Numbered from the stretch's first letter, positions 36,474 through 47,747 are shown. The stretch is DNA of 64,000 nucleotides from Cryobacterium sp. MP_M3 (GCF_015752155.1 NZ_JADOVI010000002.1:62001-126000); one strand, 5' to 3'. Made by a program: numbers and translations. Notes: a model not told the origin generated them from the sequence alone.

Positions 36474-36500
36474 TAGGCTCTCGGGTACGCAACGTTGCGT
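36474..36500 (+). promoter_or_regulatory. Candidate promoter and palindromic operator of second importer operon
   Basis: A TAGGCT -10-like hexamer (36474-36479) is followed by the perfect 14-bp palindrome ACGCAACGTTGCGT (36487-36500), which would begin at about +1. Its form and position suit a dimeric repressor (LacI/GntR-like half sites). Confidence 0.45.
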
Positions 36501-36548
36501 CGGCCTGCACCTGTGTTCTTCCCACGAAGAAGACCGAAGGAGAAAATC

Positions 36549-36629
36549 GTGGTTTCAACCCGTTTGAGGATCGCCTTCCGGTGCAGTGCGCGTCATTCGC
36601 GCCGTCGGTCTGGGCCAGCGGTCCTGTAG
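36549..36629 (+). CDS. Possible 26-aa leader ORF
   Basis: GTG 36549 has a very good AAGGAG site 7-12 nt upstream, and the frame closes with TAG at 36627, 9 nt before the permease ATG. The peptide VVSTRLRIAFRCSARHSRRR is Arg-rich and has no signal features. It could couple translation into the permease gene or be a remnant of a lost gene start. Coding is not proven. Confidence 0.35.
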   Translation: MVSTRLRIAFRCSARHSRRRSGPAVL

Positions 36630-36638
36630 GCACCCGGC

Positions 36639-37622
36639 ATGGCCTTCTACATCTTCCGGCGTTTCGTCAACTACTTCATCCTCTCCGCGATCGCCACCTG
36701 CCTGGCCTACGTCGTCGCCAGCCTCGCGCTCGACCCGGCGTCCAAGTACTACGGGCGCAACCCGCAACCGTCGAAGCAGACGATCACGAACATCCTCAAC
36801 GGCCTGGGCGTCAACCCCGACGTGCCGGTGCTCGAGCGGCTCTGGAACTGGATCGTCAACCTCGTCGTGCACGGCTCCCTCGGCAACACCGTCGGCGGCA
36901 CCTCGGTCGTCGACCAGATCGTCTCCCGGTCCGGGGTGAGCCTGCGGCTGCTCCTGATCGGTTCCGTGATCGGCGCCATCGTCGGCGTGACCCTGGGCGT
37001 CTGGGGTGCCGTGCGCCAGTACAAGTTCAGCGACCAGGTCGTCACCTACGGTTCCTACCTCGTCTTCGCCACCCCCACATTCGTTATCGGCGTGCTGCTG
37101 ATGATCGGCGCGACCGCGCTGAACGGGGCGGCCGGGATGCAGCTGATCAACTTCACCGGGGAATACTCGGCCGGGCTCAGCGGCTCCTGGTGGGATCTCA
37201 CCGCCGACCGGGCGGTGCACCTCCTGCTCCCGACGGTCGCGCTCGTGCTGATCGGCGCGGCCGGCTACTCGCGCTACCAGCGCAGTGTCATGCTCGACGT
37301 GCTCTCGGCCGACTACATCCGCACGGCCAGGGCCAAGGGCCGCTCCCGCAACGCCGCCCTGGTGCGCCACGGAGTGCGGGTCGCCCTGATCCCGATGTCC
37401 ACCTTCTTCGCCTACAGCTTCGGCACCCTCGTCTCCGGGTCGATCATGCTGGAGATCGTGTTCTCCTTCCACGGGATGGGGGAGTTCACCCTCAACGCGA
37501 TCACCCAGAGCGACATCAACGCCGTGGCCGGGTCGACCCTCTTCCTGGCGGTGCTCGTGCTGTTCTCCTCGACCCTTTCCGAAGTCCTCTACGCCGCACT
37601 CGACCCGAGGGTGAGGAACTGA
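36639..37622 (+). CDS. Peptide ABC transporter permease (DppB-like), second importer
   Basis: A 327-residue permease: FYIFRRFVNYFILSAIATCLAYVVASLALDP at the N-terminus, about six membrane segments, and an EAA loop at VMLDVLSADYIRTARAKGRSRNAALVRHGVRVALIPM. ATG 36639 is 9 nt after the small leader frame. It has a longer periplasmic loop after the first segment than the copy at 32068 and is not a recent duplicate of it. It is the first transporter gene of the operon; the binding protein is encoded last. Confidence 0.92.
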   Translation: MAFYIFRRFVNYFILSAIATCLAYVVASLALDPASKYYGRNPQPSKQTITNILNGLGVNPDVPVLERLWNWIVNLVVHGSLGNTVGGTSVVDQIVSRSGVSLRLLLIGSVIGAIVGVTLGVWGAVRQYKFSDQVVTYGSYLVFATPTFVIGVLLMIGATALNGAAGMQLINFTGEYSAGLSGSWWDLTADRAVHLLLPTVALVLIGAAGYSRYQRSVMLDVLSADYIRTARAKGRSRNAALVRHGVRVALIPMSTFFAYSFGTLVSGSIMLEIVFSFHGMGEFTLNAITQSDINAVAGSTLFLAVLVLFSSTLSEVLYAALDPRVRN

Positions 37623-37623
37623 C

Positions 37624-38574
37624 ATGTCCCTGCTGGAAGAAACGAACGCCGCCGGCGGCACCCCCGTCGTCACCCCGGCACCCGGCCCGGCCGGGCCGGA
37701 CGTCATCCGCTCGGCCAAACCGCTCTCCCGAGGCCGCCTGATCTGGCGCAGGCTCACCCAGACCTCGCGGTTCTGGGTGGGCGCGATCGCCATCGCGGTC
37801 ATCCTGCTCTGGGCTGTCCTCGGCCCGCTGCTCTATCCCTACAACGCGACCGGCCGGGACCCGCTCAATATGGGCCTCGGCCCGACCCAGCTGCACTGGT
37901 TCGGCACCAACAACATCGGCCAGGACCTGTACGCGCAGACCCTCGTCGGGCTGCAGAAGTCCATCGTGATCGGCCTGATCGCCGGCCCGCTCGGCACCCT
38001 GATCGCGGCCGTCGTCGGCTCGGTCGCCGGCTACATGGGCGGCGTCGTCGACCGGGTGCTGGTCTGGTGCATCAACCTGCTGCTCGTGCTGCCCTCGTTC
38101 ATCCTGCTCGTCATCCTCAGCCCGCTGTTCAAGGGGTTGTCCTGGGTGTTCCTGACCATCTTCATCGCCGGGTTCAGCTGGATGATCATGGCCCAGGTGG
38201 TCAGGTCCCAGACCAAGTCGCTGCGCGACCGCGACTTCGTCAAGGCCGCCCGCTACATGGGCGTGCCGATGCCCACCATCCTCGGCCGGCACATCATCCC
38301 CAACATCGCCTCCCTCCTGATCATCGACGCGACCCTCGGGGTGGTGGCGTCGATCCTCGCCGAAACCGGCCTCAGCTACTTCGGCTTCGGCATCCGTGCA
38401 CCGGATGTCTCCCTCGGCACCCTGCTGGCCGAGGGCACCAGCGCGGCCGTGACCCGGCCGTGGCTGTTCGTGTTCCCGGCCGGGGTGCTCATCCTCACCC
38501 TGTTCGCCGTCAGCCTCATCGGGGACGCCCTGCGCGACGCCGTCGACCCGACCTCGGGAGTCAACCGTGACTGA
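37624..38574 (+). CDS. Peptide ABC transporter permease (DppC-like), second importer
   Basis: A 316-residue permease with a 50-residue N-terminal cytoplasmic arm, then FWVGAIAIAVILLWAVLGPLLYPY as first membrane segment. The substrate-side loop contains FGTNNIGQDLYAQTLVGL (the FGTD--GRD-like family motif). The EAA loop is KAARYMGVPMPTILGRHIIPNIASLLI. Only one base separates it from the preceding stop, and it overlaps the ATPase gene by 8 bp. Confidence 0.92.
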   Translation: MSLLEETNAAGGTPVVTPAPGPAGPDVIRSAKPLSRGRLIWRRLTQTSRFWVGAIAIAVILLWAVLGPLLYPYNATGRDPLNMGLGPTQLHWFGTNNIGQDLYAQTLVGLQKSIVIGLIAGPLGTLIAAVVGSVAGYMGGVVDRVLVWCINLLLVLPSFILLVILSPLFKGLSWVFLTIFIAGFSWMIMAQVVRSQTKSLRDRDFVKAARYMGVPMPTILGRHIIPNIASLLIIDATLGVVASILAETGLSYFGFGIRAPDVSLGTLLAEGTSAAVTRPWLFVFPAGVLILTLFAVSLIGDALRDAVDPTSGVNRD

Positions 38575-40762
38575 TCTTGTGAGCGCCCAGGGGCCGTCGA
38601 CGCCGGCCCGAACCGGGGCGCCCCTGCTGGAGGTCACCGACCTGTCGGTCACCTTCCCGCAGCGCGGCGGTCCCGACGTCAACGCGGTGCGCGGCATCAG
38701 CTACCAGGTGCACAAGGGCGAGTTCCTCGGCATCGTCGGCGAGTCCGGCTCCGGCAAGTCGGTGTCGTCGCTGGCGCTGATGGGCCTGCTGCCGAGCTCC
38801 GCCCGGGTCACCGGCAGCATCCGCTTCGGCGGCCGCTCGCTGCTCGACCTCAACGACCGCCAGCTGTCCGGCATCCGCGGCCGCGAGATCTCGATGATCT
38901 TCCAGGACCCGCTCTCCGCCCTGACCCCGGTCTACACGGTGGGCGACCAGATCGCGGAGGCGCTGCTGCTGCACGACTCGGCGCTGGGCAAACGGGCGGC
39001 GCAGGCCAGGGCCGTCGAACTGCTCAAGATCGTCGGCATCCCCGCGCCGGAGCGCCGGGCGAAGGCCTTCCCGCATGAGTTCTCCGGCGGGATGCGCCAG
39101 CGCGCCATGATCGCGATGTCGATCGCCAACGACCCGCAGCTGATCATCGCCGACGAGCCGACGACGGCCCTCGACGTGACGATCCAGGCGCAGATCCTCG
39201 AGGTGCTCGAAAAGGCCAAGGAGCTCACCGGCGCCGCCGTGGTGCTGATCACCCACGACCTCGGCGTCGTCGCCGGTCACGCCGACCGGATCGCAGTGAT
39301 GTACGCGGGCAAGCTGGTGGAGAACGGCACCACCACCGAGGTCTTCGCGGCGCCGCACATGCCGTACACGATCGGCCTGCTCCGTTCGGTCCCGAACATG
39401 CAGACCGCCGGGACGGAGCGGCTGGTGCCGCTCGAGGGCCGGCCGCCGTCGCTGACCGCGCTGCCCCGCGGCTGCCCGTTCGCCGCCCGCTGCCCGATCG
39501 CCATCGACGTCTGCCGGGAGACCGAGCCGGGTTTGCTCGTGCACGGTCTCACGCTGCCGGACGACCTCCCGGATGACCTCGCGGCCGAACACGTCGCCGA
39601 TCACGTCTCCGCCTGCCACCGCTCGGACGAGATCGCCAGCGGCCTGCTCACCCGCGCCGACGTCTTCCCCCGCCCGGCCCCGCTCGCCGTGCAGCACAGC
39701 CGGGCCCGCGCCGAGGCCGAGCCCGTGCTCAGCGTCACCGGTCTCGTCCGCCACTTCCCGCTCACCAAGGGCGGGGTGTTCTCCCGGCAGATCGGCACGG
39801 TCCGCGCCGTCGACGGCGTGTCCTTCTCGATCCAGGCCGGGCAGACCCTCGGGCTGGTCGGCGAATCCGGGTGCGGCAAGTCCACCACCATCCTCGAGAT
39901 CCTCGAGATGACCAGGCCCCAGGCCGGCCGGATCCTGATCGACGGCAAGGACGTGTCCGGCCTCGGCCGGGCCGAACTGCTCCGGCTGCGCAAGGACGTG
40001 CAGATCGTCTTCCAGGACCCGATGGCCGCCCTCGACCCGCGGCTGCCGATCGGCGACATCATCGGCGAACCCCTGACCGTGCACGGGGTGAAGCCGGACG
40101 CCCGGCAGGGCCGCGTCGCCGAACTGCTCGACCTGGTCGGTCTCGACCCGCAGATGGCCGACCGCTACCCGCACGAGTTCTCCGGCGGCCAGCGCCAGAG
40201 GATCGGCATCGCCCGCGCCCTGGCCACCAACCCGAGGCTCGTCGTCCTCGACGAACCGGTGTCGGCCCTGGACGTGTCGATCCAGGCCGGGGTGATCAAC
40301 CTGCTCGAGGACCTCAAGGAGAAGCTCAACCTCTCCTACCTGTTCGTGGCGCACGACCTCGCGATCGTTCGGCAGATCGCCGACACGGTCGCCGTCATGT
40401 ACCTCGGCCGGATCGTCGAATACGGGCCGGTGGCCGAGGTCTTCGCCCGGCCGCGGCATCCGTACACCCAGGCCCTGATCTCCGCGGCGCCGATCCCCGA
40501 CCCGGTGATCGAGCGCAGCCGCAAACGGGTGCTGCTCGAGGGCGACCTGCCCAGCCCCACCGAGCAGATCGACGGCTGCAACTTCCGCAGCCGATGCCCG
40601 CTGTACACCCTGCTCGCCGACGCGGACAAGGCGCTCTGCGAAACCGTGGACCCCGCGCTCCGGTCGCACGGTCAGGTCGAGACCGCCTGCCACCACGTGG
40701 AGCGGAATGACCTGGCCATCTCGGCCTCCCTCGCCGGCCGCGAGGACGAGCTCGCTCCGTGA
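38567..40762 (+). CDS. Peptide ABC transporter ATPase, fused OppD-OppF type, second importer
   Basis: A 731-residue double ATPase. First half: GESGSGKSV, FSGGMRQRAMIAM, LIIADEPTTALD, then an oligopeptide C-terminal motif with PRGCPFAARCPIAIDVC. Second half: GESGCGKST, FSGGQRQRIGIARAL, LVVLDEPVSALD, then CNFRSRCPLYTLLADADKALC. Both halves thus keep the Cys cluster that can hold an iron-sulfur centre, unlike the first importer's ATPase. A 100-residue linker joins the halves. Confidence 0.93.
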   Translation: MTDLVSAQGPSTPARTGAPLLEVTDLSVTFPQRGGPDVNAVRGISYQVHKGEFLGIVGESGSGKSVSSLALMGLLPSSARVTGSIRFGGRSLLDLNDRQLSGIRGREISMIFQDPLSALTPVYTVGDQIAEALLLHDSALGKRAAQARAVELLKIVGIPAPERRAKAFPHEFSGGMRQRAMIAMSIANDPQLIIADEPTTALDVTIQAQILEVLEKAKELTGAAVVLITHDLGVVAGHADRIAVMYAGKLVENGTTTEVFAAPHMPYTIGLLRSVPNMQTAGTERLVPLEGRPPSLTALPRGCPFAARCPIAIDVCRETEPGLLVHGLTLPDDLPDDLAAEHVADHVSACHRSDEIASGLLTRADVFPRPAPLAVQHSRARAEAEPVLSVTGLVRHFPLTKGGVFSRQIGTVRAVDGVSFSIQAGQTLGLVGESGCGKSTTILEILEMTRPQAGRILIDGKDVSGLGRAELLRLRKDVQIVFQDPMAALDPRLPIGDIIGEPLTVHGVKPDARQGRVAELLDLVGLDPQMADRYPHEFSGGQRQRIGIARALATNPRLVVLDEPVSALDVSIQAGVINLLEDLKEKLNLSYLFVAHDLAIVRQIADTVAVMYLGRIVEYGPVAEVFARPRHPYTQALISAAPIPDPVIERSRKRVLLEGDLPSPTEQIDGCNFRSRCPLYTLLADADKALCETVDPALRSHGQVETACHHVERNDLAISASLAGREDELAP

Positions 40763-40829
40763 GCCTCCGGCCCCACCAGACCTACCTTCCGCACCAGGAA
40801 AAGTACCCACCAAGAGAAGGAGAAACACA

Positions 40830-42524
40830 ATGAGACGGAAAACTACTGTTTTCGCAGCAGTTGCCGTTCTGAGTGCGTCTGCCCTGTTCCTCACGGCATG
40901 CGCTCCCGGAAACACAGCACAGGACAGCCCCGCAAAATCGAGCAGCAAAGCCCTCCCTTCCACAGCCTGGGAGAGCGCCGCCGCCGCCGATGTGCAGGAA
41001 GGCGGAACCCTGAACCTCGCCATCAACGCCCTGCCCTCCAACTGGAACACCTACGAGGTCGACGGCAACGAGGTCGACACGGTCAACACCGTCGCCCTCA
41101 CCACCGGTGGCCCGATCCGGATCAAGGAAGACGGCACGACCAGCGTCGACCCTGACTACGCCACCAGCGTCGAGGTCACAAGCACCGACCCGCAGGTCGT
41201 CGAGATCAAGCTCAACCCGAAGGCCGTCTGGGAAGACGGCACGCCGATCACCTACAAGGACTACGTCGCGACCTGGAAGGCGATGAACGGCACCAACGAG
41301 GCCTACTCTCCCGCGTCGACGGCCATCTTCGACCAGATCGAATCGATCGAGTCGGCCGGCAGCGACTTCGACTTCACGGTCACCTTCAGCTCGGTGAACG
41401 CCGACTGGGCGTCGATCTTCGTCGGCAGCCAGGGTGTGCTGCCCGCCGCGGTCGCCTCCGACCCCGAGGTCTTCAACACGGGCTACGTGACGAAGGCGCT
41501 GCCCTCCTCCGGCCCCTTCATGATCTCGAACATCGACACCACCGGCCAGGTCGTCACCCTGGTCCGCAACCCGAAGTGGTGGGGTGAGACCCCCAAGCTC
41601 GACACCGTCATCGTCAAGGTCGTCAGCGGATCCTCGCAGGGCACGGCATTCGGCAACTCGGAGACGGATGTGCTCTACATCTCCTCCAACGCCGACGCCT
41701 ACCAGACCGCCAAGAAGCGGGCGGATGCCGAGATCCAGGCATCCGGAGGGCTCACCTGGACGCACGTCACCATGAACGGCGCCAAGGGCCCGCTCGCCGA
41801 CGTCAAGCTGCGGCGCGCCATCGGCCACGCGATCAACCGCCAGTTGATCTCTGAGTCGGCCAACACCCCGGTCGGCGTCGACGCGACCACCCAGGGCTCC
41901 TACATCTTCATGCCGGGCCAGAAGGGCTACGCCGACAACGTCGGCGCCGCGATCGGCTTCAACGTGGAGACCGCGAAGAAGCTGCTCGATGAGGCAGGCT
42001 ACAAGGCCGGCAGCAACGGGGTGCGCGAGAAGGACGGCAAGGCGCTCAAGCTCTCGATCACCGTTCCGGCCGAGACGCCCACCAACAAGCAGCGCGCCGT
42101 GCAGGTGCAGGCGGACCTCAAGGACGTCGGCATCACGGTCGAGCTCAACGAGGTCCCGTCGGCCAAGTACTTCTCCGACTACATCATCCCGGGCGACTTC
42201 GAGATGACCAGCTTCTCCTGGCAGGGCACCGCGTTCCCGATCTCCTCGAGCGAGGCCCTGTTCTCGCCCGTGAAGAGCGAGTCCAACTTCACCGGGATCA
42301 CCGACAAGAAGCTGGCGCCGCTCTACAAGGAGGCGAACAAGGAACTGGACGCCGACAAGCGCCTCGTGATCGCCGACAAGATCGACAAGGTGCTCGCCGA
42401 CTACGTCCCGATCATCCCGCTCGCCCCGCTGCCGAACGTGTACGCGGTGAAGAAGGGGCTCGTCAACTACGGCGCCGCCCAGTTCCAGTCCGTCGACTGG
42501 ACCGTCGTCGGCTGGAAGAAGTAG
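40830..42524 (+). CDS. ABC transporter family substrate-binding lipoprotein, second importer
   Basis: A 564-residue family-5 binding protein. ATG 40830 has AAGGAG upstream. Lipoprotein signal RRKTTVFAAVAVLSASALFLTAC, then a Ser-rich linker. Core segments: GGTLNLAINALPSNWNTYEVDGNE, VWEDGTPITYKDYVATWKAMNG, LPSSGPFMISNIDTTGQVVTLVRNPKWWG, RRAIGHAINRQLI. It is unlike the 28542/30256 pair and more like the longer actinobacterial peptide-binding proteins. It is the last gene of the operon, 67 bp after the ATPase. Confidence 0.92.
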   Translation: MRRKTTVFAAVAVLSASALFLTACAPGNTAQDSPAKSSSKALPSTAWESAAAADVQEGGTLNLAINALPSNWNTYEVDGNEVDTVNTVALTTGGPIRIKEDGTTSVDPDYATSVEVTSTDPQVVEIKLNPKAVWEDGTPITYKDYVATWKAMNGTNEAYSPASTAIFDQIESIESAGSDFDFTVTFSSVNADWASIFVGSQGVLPAAVASDPEVFNTGYVTKALPSSGPFMISNIDTTGQVVTLVRNPKWWGETPKLDTVIVKVVSGSSQGTAFGNSETDVLYISSNADAYQTAKKRADAEIQASGGLTWTHVTMNGAKGPLADVKLRRAIGHAINRQLISESANTPVGVDATTQGSYIFMPGQKGYADNVGAAIGFNVETAKKLLDEAGYKAGSNGVREKDGKALKLSITVPAETPTNKQRAVQVQADLKDVGITVELNEVPSAKYFSDYIIPGDFEMTSFSWQGTAFPISSSEALFSPVKSESNFTGITDKKLAPLYKEANKELDADKRLVIADKIDKVLADYVPIIPLAPLPNVYAVKKGLVNYGAAQFQSVDWTVVGWKK

Positions 42525-42546
42525 GCACCAGCCCTCAGGCACGACG

Positions 42547-42576
42547 GCGGGGCGGGGACTTCGGTTCCCGCCCCGC
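42547..42576 (+). terminator. Intrinsic terminator with TTCG tetraloop
   Basis: A 13-pair stem (42547-42559 with 42564-42576, one G-T pair) closed by the very stable TTCG loop, 22 nt after the binding-protein stop. Confidence 0.8.
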
Positions 42577-42671
42577 TTCGCCGTTTCCGGGCCGAACCGA
42601 GCGCTCTCAGGCGCCGGGCAGGGAGAGTGCGGTAGGATTATCCGTTGGGTCGGACTTTGCCCACACACATC

Positions 42672-42713
42672 CATTCTTCGTCGCATGCGGTACTCTGCGA
42701 CATCATTCTTCGT
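42672..42713 (+). promoter_or_regulatory. typA leader: hairpin flanked by direct repeat CATTCTTCGT
   Basis: CATTCTTCGT occurs at 42672-42681 and 42704-42713. Between them GTCGCA (42680-42685) pairs with TGCGAC (42696-42701). The second repeat runs straight into the AAGGA ribosome binding site of typA. The arrangement could let the leader hide or expose that site. Confidence 0.35.
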
Positions 42714-42726
42714 AAGGATTTACTTC

Positions 42727-44637
<1,911 letters not shown>

Positions 44638-44655
44638 CCTTCGCCCGCTGCGCGT

Positions 44656-44705
44656 CGCCGGTGGCGTCGTCCTGGATTCGTCCGGGGCGGCGCCACCGGC
44701 GTTTT
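44656..44705 (+). terminator. Intrinsic terminator after typA
   Basis: CGCCGGTGGCG (44656-44666) pairs exactly with CGCCACCGGCG (44691-44701) over a 24-nt loop and is followed by TTTT (44702-44705). Confidence 0.75.
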
Positions 44706-44752
44706 CACGTCCGGGTGGGAGGCGAGGCGGGCGGGTGACGTAGCATCACCTC

Positions 44753-45223
44753 ATGAGCAGCGCACTGAAACCGACCACCTCCACCACCTCCCGGCTCCGC
44801 ATCATCGCGGCGGTGGCCGCCGCCGTGCTCGCCGGCCCGTTGCTGGCCGGCTGCTCGGCCGACGCGGTCGGCGGAGCCGTCAACGGCGCCGTCCAGGGCG
44901 CGACCGGCGGCGACGTGAGCCTGGCCGGGCAGCTGCCGTCCGGCTGGCCGGCCGAGGTGCCGGTGGTCGACGGGAAGCTGCTTTTCGGCGCCACGAAGAC
45001 CGAGGACGGCAAGCGGACCTGGGTGGTCACCGTGAAGTCCGACGCCGCCGATCCGCTGGCCGAGGTGAAGACGACGCTGACGGATGCGGGGTTCGTGCTC
45101 GATGAGTCGCCGTCGGCCTCCGTCGGCACCGCCGGGGTCGTGGCGATGAAGAACGCGAACTTCACCGTGGTCGTCGTCGGCAACACCGACGGCCTCCTGT
45201 ACACGGTCAGCCCCATCGCCTGA
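44753..45223 (+). CDS. Small hypothetical lipoprotein (156 aa)
   Basis: ATG 44753. Lipoprotein signal SRLRIIAAVAAAVLAGPLLAGC (lipobox LLAGC near residue 34), then a Gly/Ala-rich spacer (ADAVGGAVNGAVQGATGG) and a domain of about 100 residues: LPSGWPAEVPVVDGKLLFGATKTEDGKRTWVVTVKSD, LAEVKTTLTDAGFVLDES. I recognise the pattern LP-DWP-EVP--DG as common in small actinobacterial lipoproteins of unknown function. It is convergent with efeB. Confidence 0.8.
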   Translation: MSSALKPTTSTTSRLRIIAAVAAAVLAGPLLAGCSADAVGGAVNGAVQGATGGDVSLAGQLPSGWPAEVPVVDGKLLFGATKTEDGKRTWVVTVKSDAADPLAEVKTTLTDAGFVLDESPSASVGTAGVVAMKNANFTVVVVGNTDGLLYTVSPIA

Positions 45224-45249
45224 CCTCCCCGGCACTCTCACGGACTGGA

Positions 45250-46581
45250 TCAGGCGAAGAGGGCGGCCCCGATGTGGCTGCCGCGGCGGGCGCCCGGCGG
45301 CACGGCGAAGAGCGCGCTGCCGACGTGACGGGTGTACTCGTTCAGGGCGTCGTGGCGGGCCAGGCTGAGCTGCACCCGGCTGAACTGCTCCGGTGAGCGC
45401 TGGAAGCTGATGAAGAACAGCCCGGCGTCGAGGCGGCCGAGCGCGTCGTTGCCGTCGACGAAGTTGTAGCCGCGGCGCAGCATCCGTGCCCCGCCGTTCT
45501 GCGCCGGGTGGGCGAGCCGCACATGGGCCGCCGCGTCGATCAGGGGCGTGTCGCCCCGTCCGGCCAGGGAGAAGTCCGGCTCGGTGAACTCGGTCCCGCC
45601 CGAAAGCGGCGCCCCCTCACCCTTGGTGCGGCCGAACACCGCCTCCTGCTCGCGCAGGATCGTGCGGTCCCAGGCCTCGATCGTCATCCGGATGCGCCGC
45701 GCGACCAGGTAGGAGCCGCCGGCCAGCCAGGCCGGCCCGTCGGCGGCCGGCACCCAGACCTGCTCGTCGACCACCGCCGGCTCCTCGGCCTTGATGTTCG
45801 CGGTGCCGTCCTTGAACCCGAACAGGTTGCGCGGGGTGGCCTGGCTGGTGCTGGTCGACGAGGTGCGGCCGAACCCGAGCTGGGACCAGCGGAGGGAGGC
45901 CCGGCCGAAGGCGATCCTGGACAGGTTGCGGATGGCGTGCACGGCCACCTGCGGGTCGTCGGCGCAGGCCTGGATGCAGAGGTCACCGCCGCCGCGGCCC
46001 TCCTCGAGCAGATCCCCCGGGAAGTGCGGCAGGTCCACGAGCAGCGGCGGGCGGCGGGCGGCGAGACCGAACCGGTCGACGCCGGCCGGCGTCTCGAACA
46101 GGGCGGGATCGAAGCCGAACGTGAGGGTCAGGCCGGAGGCGGGCAGCCCCTGCGCCTCGCCGGTGTCCTCCGGCGGGGCGTCGTACGACCCGGAGGCGGC
46201 ACCGAACTGGCCGATCGCCGCCCCCGCGGCCAGGGAGGCCGACGCCGCGGTCCAGTCCCTGAGCAGGGCGACGAGGTCGTCCCTGGTCGCGTCGGCCGCG
46301 AGGTCGAACGCGGCGAAGTGCAGGCGATCCTGCGCCGGGGTCACGATTCCGGCCTGGTGCGCCCCGTAGAACGGGTACACGGCGGCGGAGGGACTCGCCG
46401 CGGCGACCGCGGCCTGCGCCACCCGGTCACCCCCTACGCCGAGCCCGAGCCCGGCCACGCCCGCCCCGGCCAGGCCGAGCAGGCCGCGGCGGGACAGGCC
46501 GCGCGGCTCCGGCCGGGAGACGGGGTCGGCCTCGTGAACGGTGGGTTCGGGGGCGGCCCCGCGGTCGGTCCGGCCCATCAC
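45250..46581 (-). CDS. efeB: Deferrochelatase/peroxidase EfeB (DyP-type)
   Basis: A 443-residue DyP-type heme peroxidase exported by Tat (twin Arg in PRGLSRRGLLGLAGAGVAGLGLG). The DyP signature GxxDG appears as LFGFKDGTANI. The heme-side PFYGAHQAGIVTPAQDR and the C-terminal NFVDGNDALGRLDAGLFFISFQRSPEQF are typical of the EfeB subgroup. In EfeUOB it oxidises ferrous iron or releases iron from heme for uptake. Its start overlaps the efeO stop by four bases (46578-46581). Confidence 0.94.
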   Translation of the reverse strand: MMGRTDRGAAPEPTVHEADPVSRPEPRGLSRRGLLGLAGAGVAGLGLGVGGDRVAQAAVAAASPSAAVYPFYGAHQAGIVTPAQDRLHFAAFDLAADATRDDLVALLRDWTAASASLAAGAAIGQFGAASGSYDAPPEDTGEAQGLPASGLTLTFGFDPALFETPAGVDRFGLAARRPPLLVDLPHFPGDLLEEGRGGGDLCIQACADDPQVAVHAIRNLSRIAFGRASLRWSQLGFGRTSSTSTSQATPRNLFGFKDGTANIKAEEPAVVDEQVWVPAADGPAWLAGGSYLVARRIRMTIEAWDRTILREQEAVFGRTKGEGAPLSGGTEFTEPDFSLAGRGDTPLIDAAAHVRLAHPAQNGGARMLRRGYNFVDGNDALGRLDAGLFFISFQRSPEQFSRVQLSLARHDALNEYTRHVGSALFAVPPGARRGSHIGAALFA

Positions 46582-47747
46582 AGCACCAGGGTGGCGGTGA
46601 GCTGGTTCAACGGCTCACCGAGGGCATTGACCTGGTCGGCCAGCGCCCGGATCTCGGCGGGGGACAGCTCGGTGTAGAGCCGGAACCCGTCCCCGGCGCG
46701 CTGGGCGTCCAGCAACTCCTGCAGCGCCGCGAACTCCCGGTCGAGCCGCGCAGCGAGTTCCGCGTCTTTCTCGACGAGGATGTCGCGCACGCCGGCGTAG
46801 AGCACGGATGCGCCGTCGACGTTGGCCTGGAAATCGGACAGGTCGGTGTGCGACCAGAACTCCTCCTCGCCGGTGACCTTCCCGGTCGAGACCTCGTCGA
46901 GCAGCCCGATCGCACCGTTCGTCTGTTGGGCCAGGGTGAAGCGGAGGTCCTGCACCTTGTCGTTCAGAGTGGCGGTGTCGGCGATGAGGAGACCGGCCAG
47001 GCGCCCGCGCTCCTCCGAGCCGTAGGCGATGAAGCCGGCCTCGGCATCCGCCGGCCAGAGGTCCTTCTCGATCGCATGCCAGCCGGTCCAGTCCTGCCCC
47101 TCCTCGAGGTCGGCCTCGCGCAGGTCGAGCTTCGGGTCCAGGTCGCCGAACGACTCGGCGATGGTCTCGACCCGCTCCCAGTGGGCTCGGGTCGGGGCGT
47201 ACAGGGCGCGTGCGGCGTCGAGGTCGCCGGTCGTGTACGCGGCGGCGAACGCGGCGGTGCCGGTGACCAGTTGGGCGACCTGGTCCCTGACGTAGGACGC
47301 GTAGTTGGTGTTCGCCGTCTCGATCCGGGCGGCCAGGTCGACGCTCACGGGTGCCGCACCCGCCGATTCCGTCACCGTGAACTCGGCCTTGCCGATCCCG
47401 TCGCCGGCCATGCCCGGCTTGCAGGCGGTGAAATAGCTGCCGGCGGGCAGCTGCACGACCAGGTCGCGGCTGAGGCCCGGCCCGATGTTCTCCGCCTCGC
47501 CCACGATGCGCAGCCCGTCGTCGGCCAGCAGGTAGAACTCGGTGACCTGGTCGCCGGAGTTGGCGACCCTGAACCGCACGTTGCCGGCCGGCGCCTCGGC
47601 GGCGGAGACGGTGCACGCGGCGGCGCTGCTGTCCACGGTCAGGGCGGCGTGGGACGAGCCGGGGGCGCCGGCGTTCGGGACGCAGCCGGTGAGGGCGAGG
47701 AGGCCGGCCGCCGAGGCGAATCCGAGCAGGGGGAAGCGAGCGCGCAT
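46578..47747 (-). CDS. efeO: Iron uptake protein EfeO
   Basis: A 389-residue lipoprotein (lipobox LTGC, Cys near 22) with an N-terminal cupredoxin-like domain (NVRFRVANSGDQVTEFYLLADDGLRIVGEAENI then GSYFTACKPGM) and a C-terminal M75 domain whose metal motif HxxE appears as GWHAIEKDLWP. It binds iron outside the cell and hands it to EfeU. It sits between efeU and efeB in the same transcript. Confidence 0.95.
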   Translation of the reverse strand: MRARFPLLGFASAAGLLALTGCVPNAGAPGSSHAALTVDSSAAACTVSAAEAPAGNVRFRVANSGDQVTEFYLLADDGLRIVGEAENIGPGLSRDLVVQLPAGSYFTACKPGMAGDGIGKAEFTVTESAGAAPVSVDLAARIETANTNYASYVRDQVAQLVTGTAAFAAAYTTGDLDAARALYAPTRAHWERVETIAESFGDLDPKLDLREADLEEGQDWTGWHAIEKDLWPADAEAGFIAYGSEERGRLAGLLIADTATLNDKVQDLRFTLAQQTNGAIGLLDEVSTGKVTGEEEFWSHTDLSDFQANVDGASVLYAGVRDILVEKDAELAARLDREFAALQELLDAQRAGDGFRLYTELSPAEIRALADQVNALGEPLNQLTATLVL

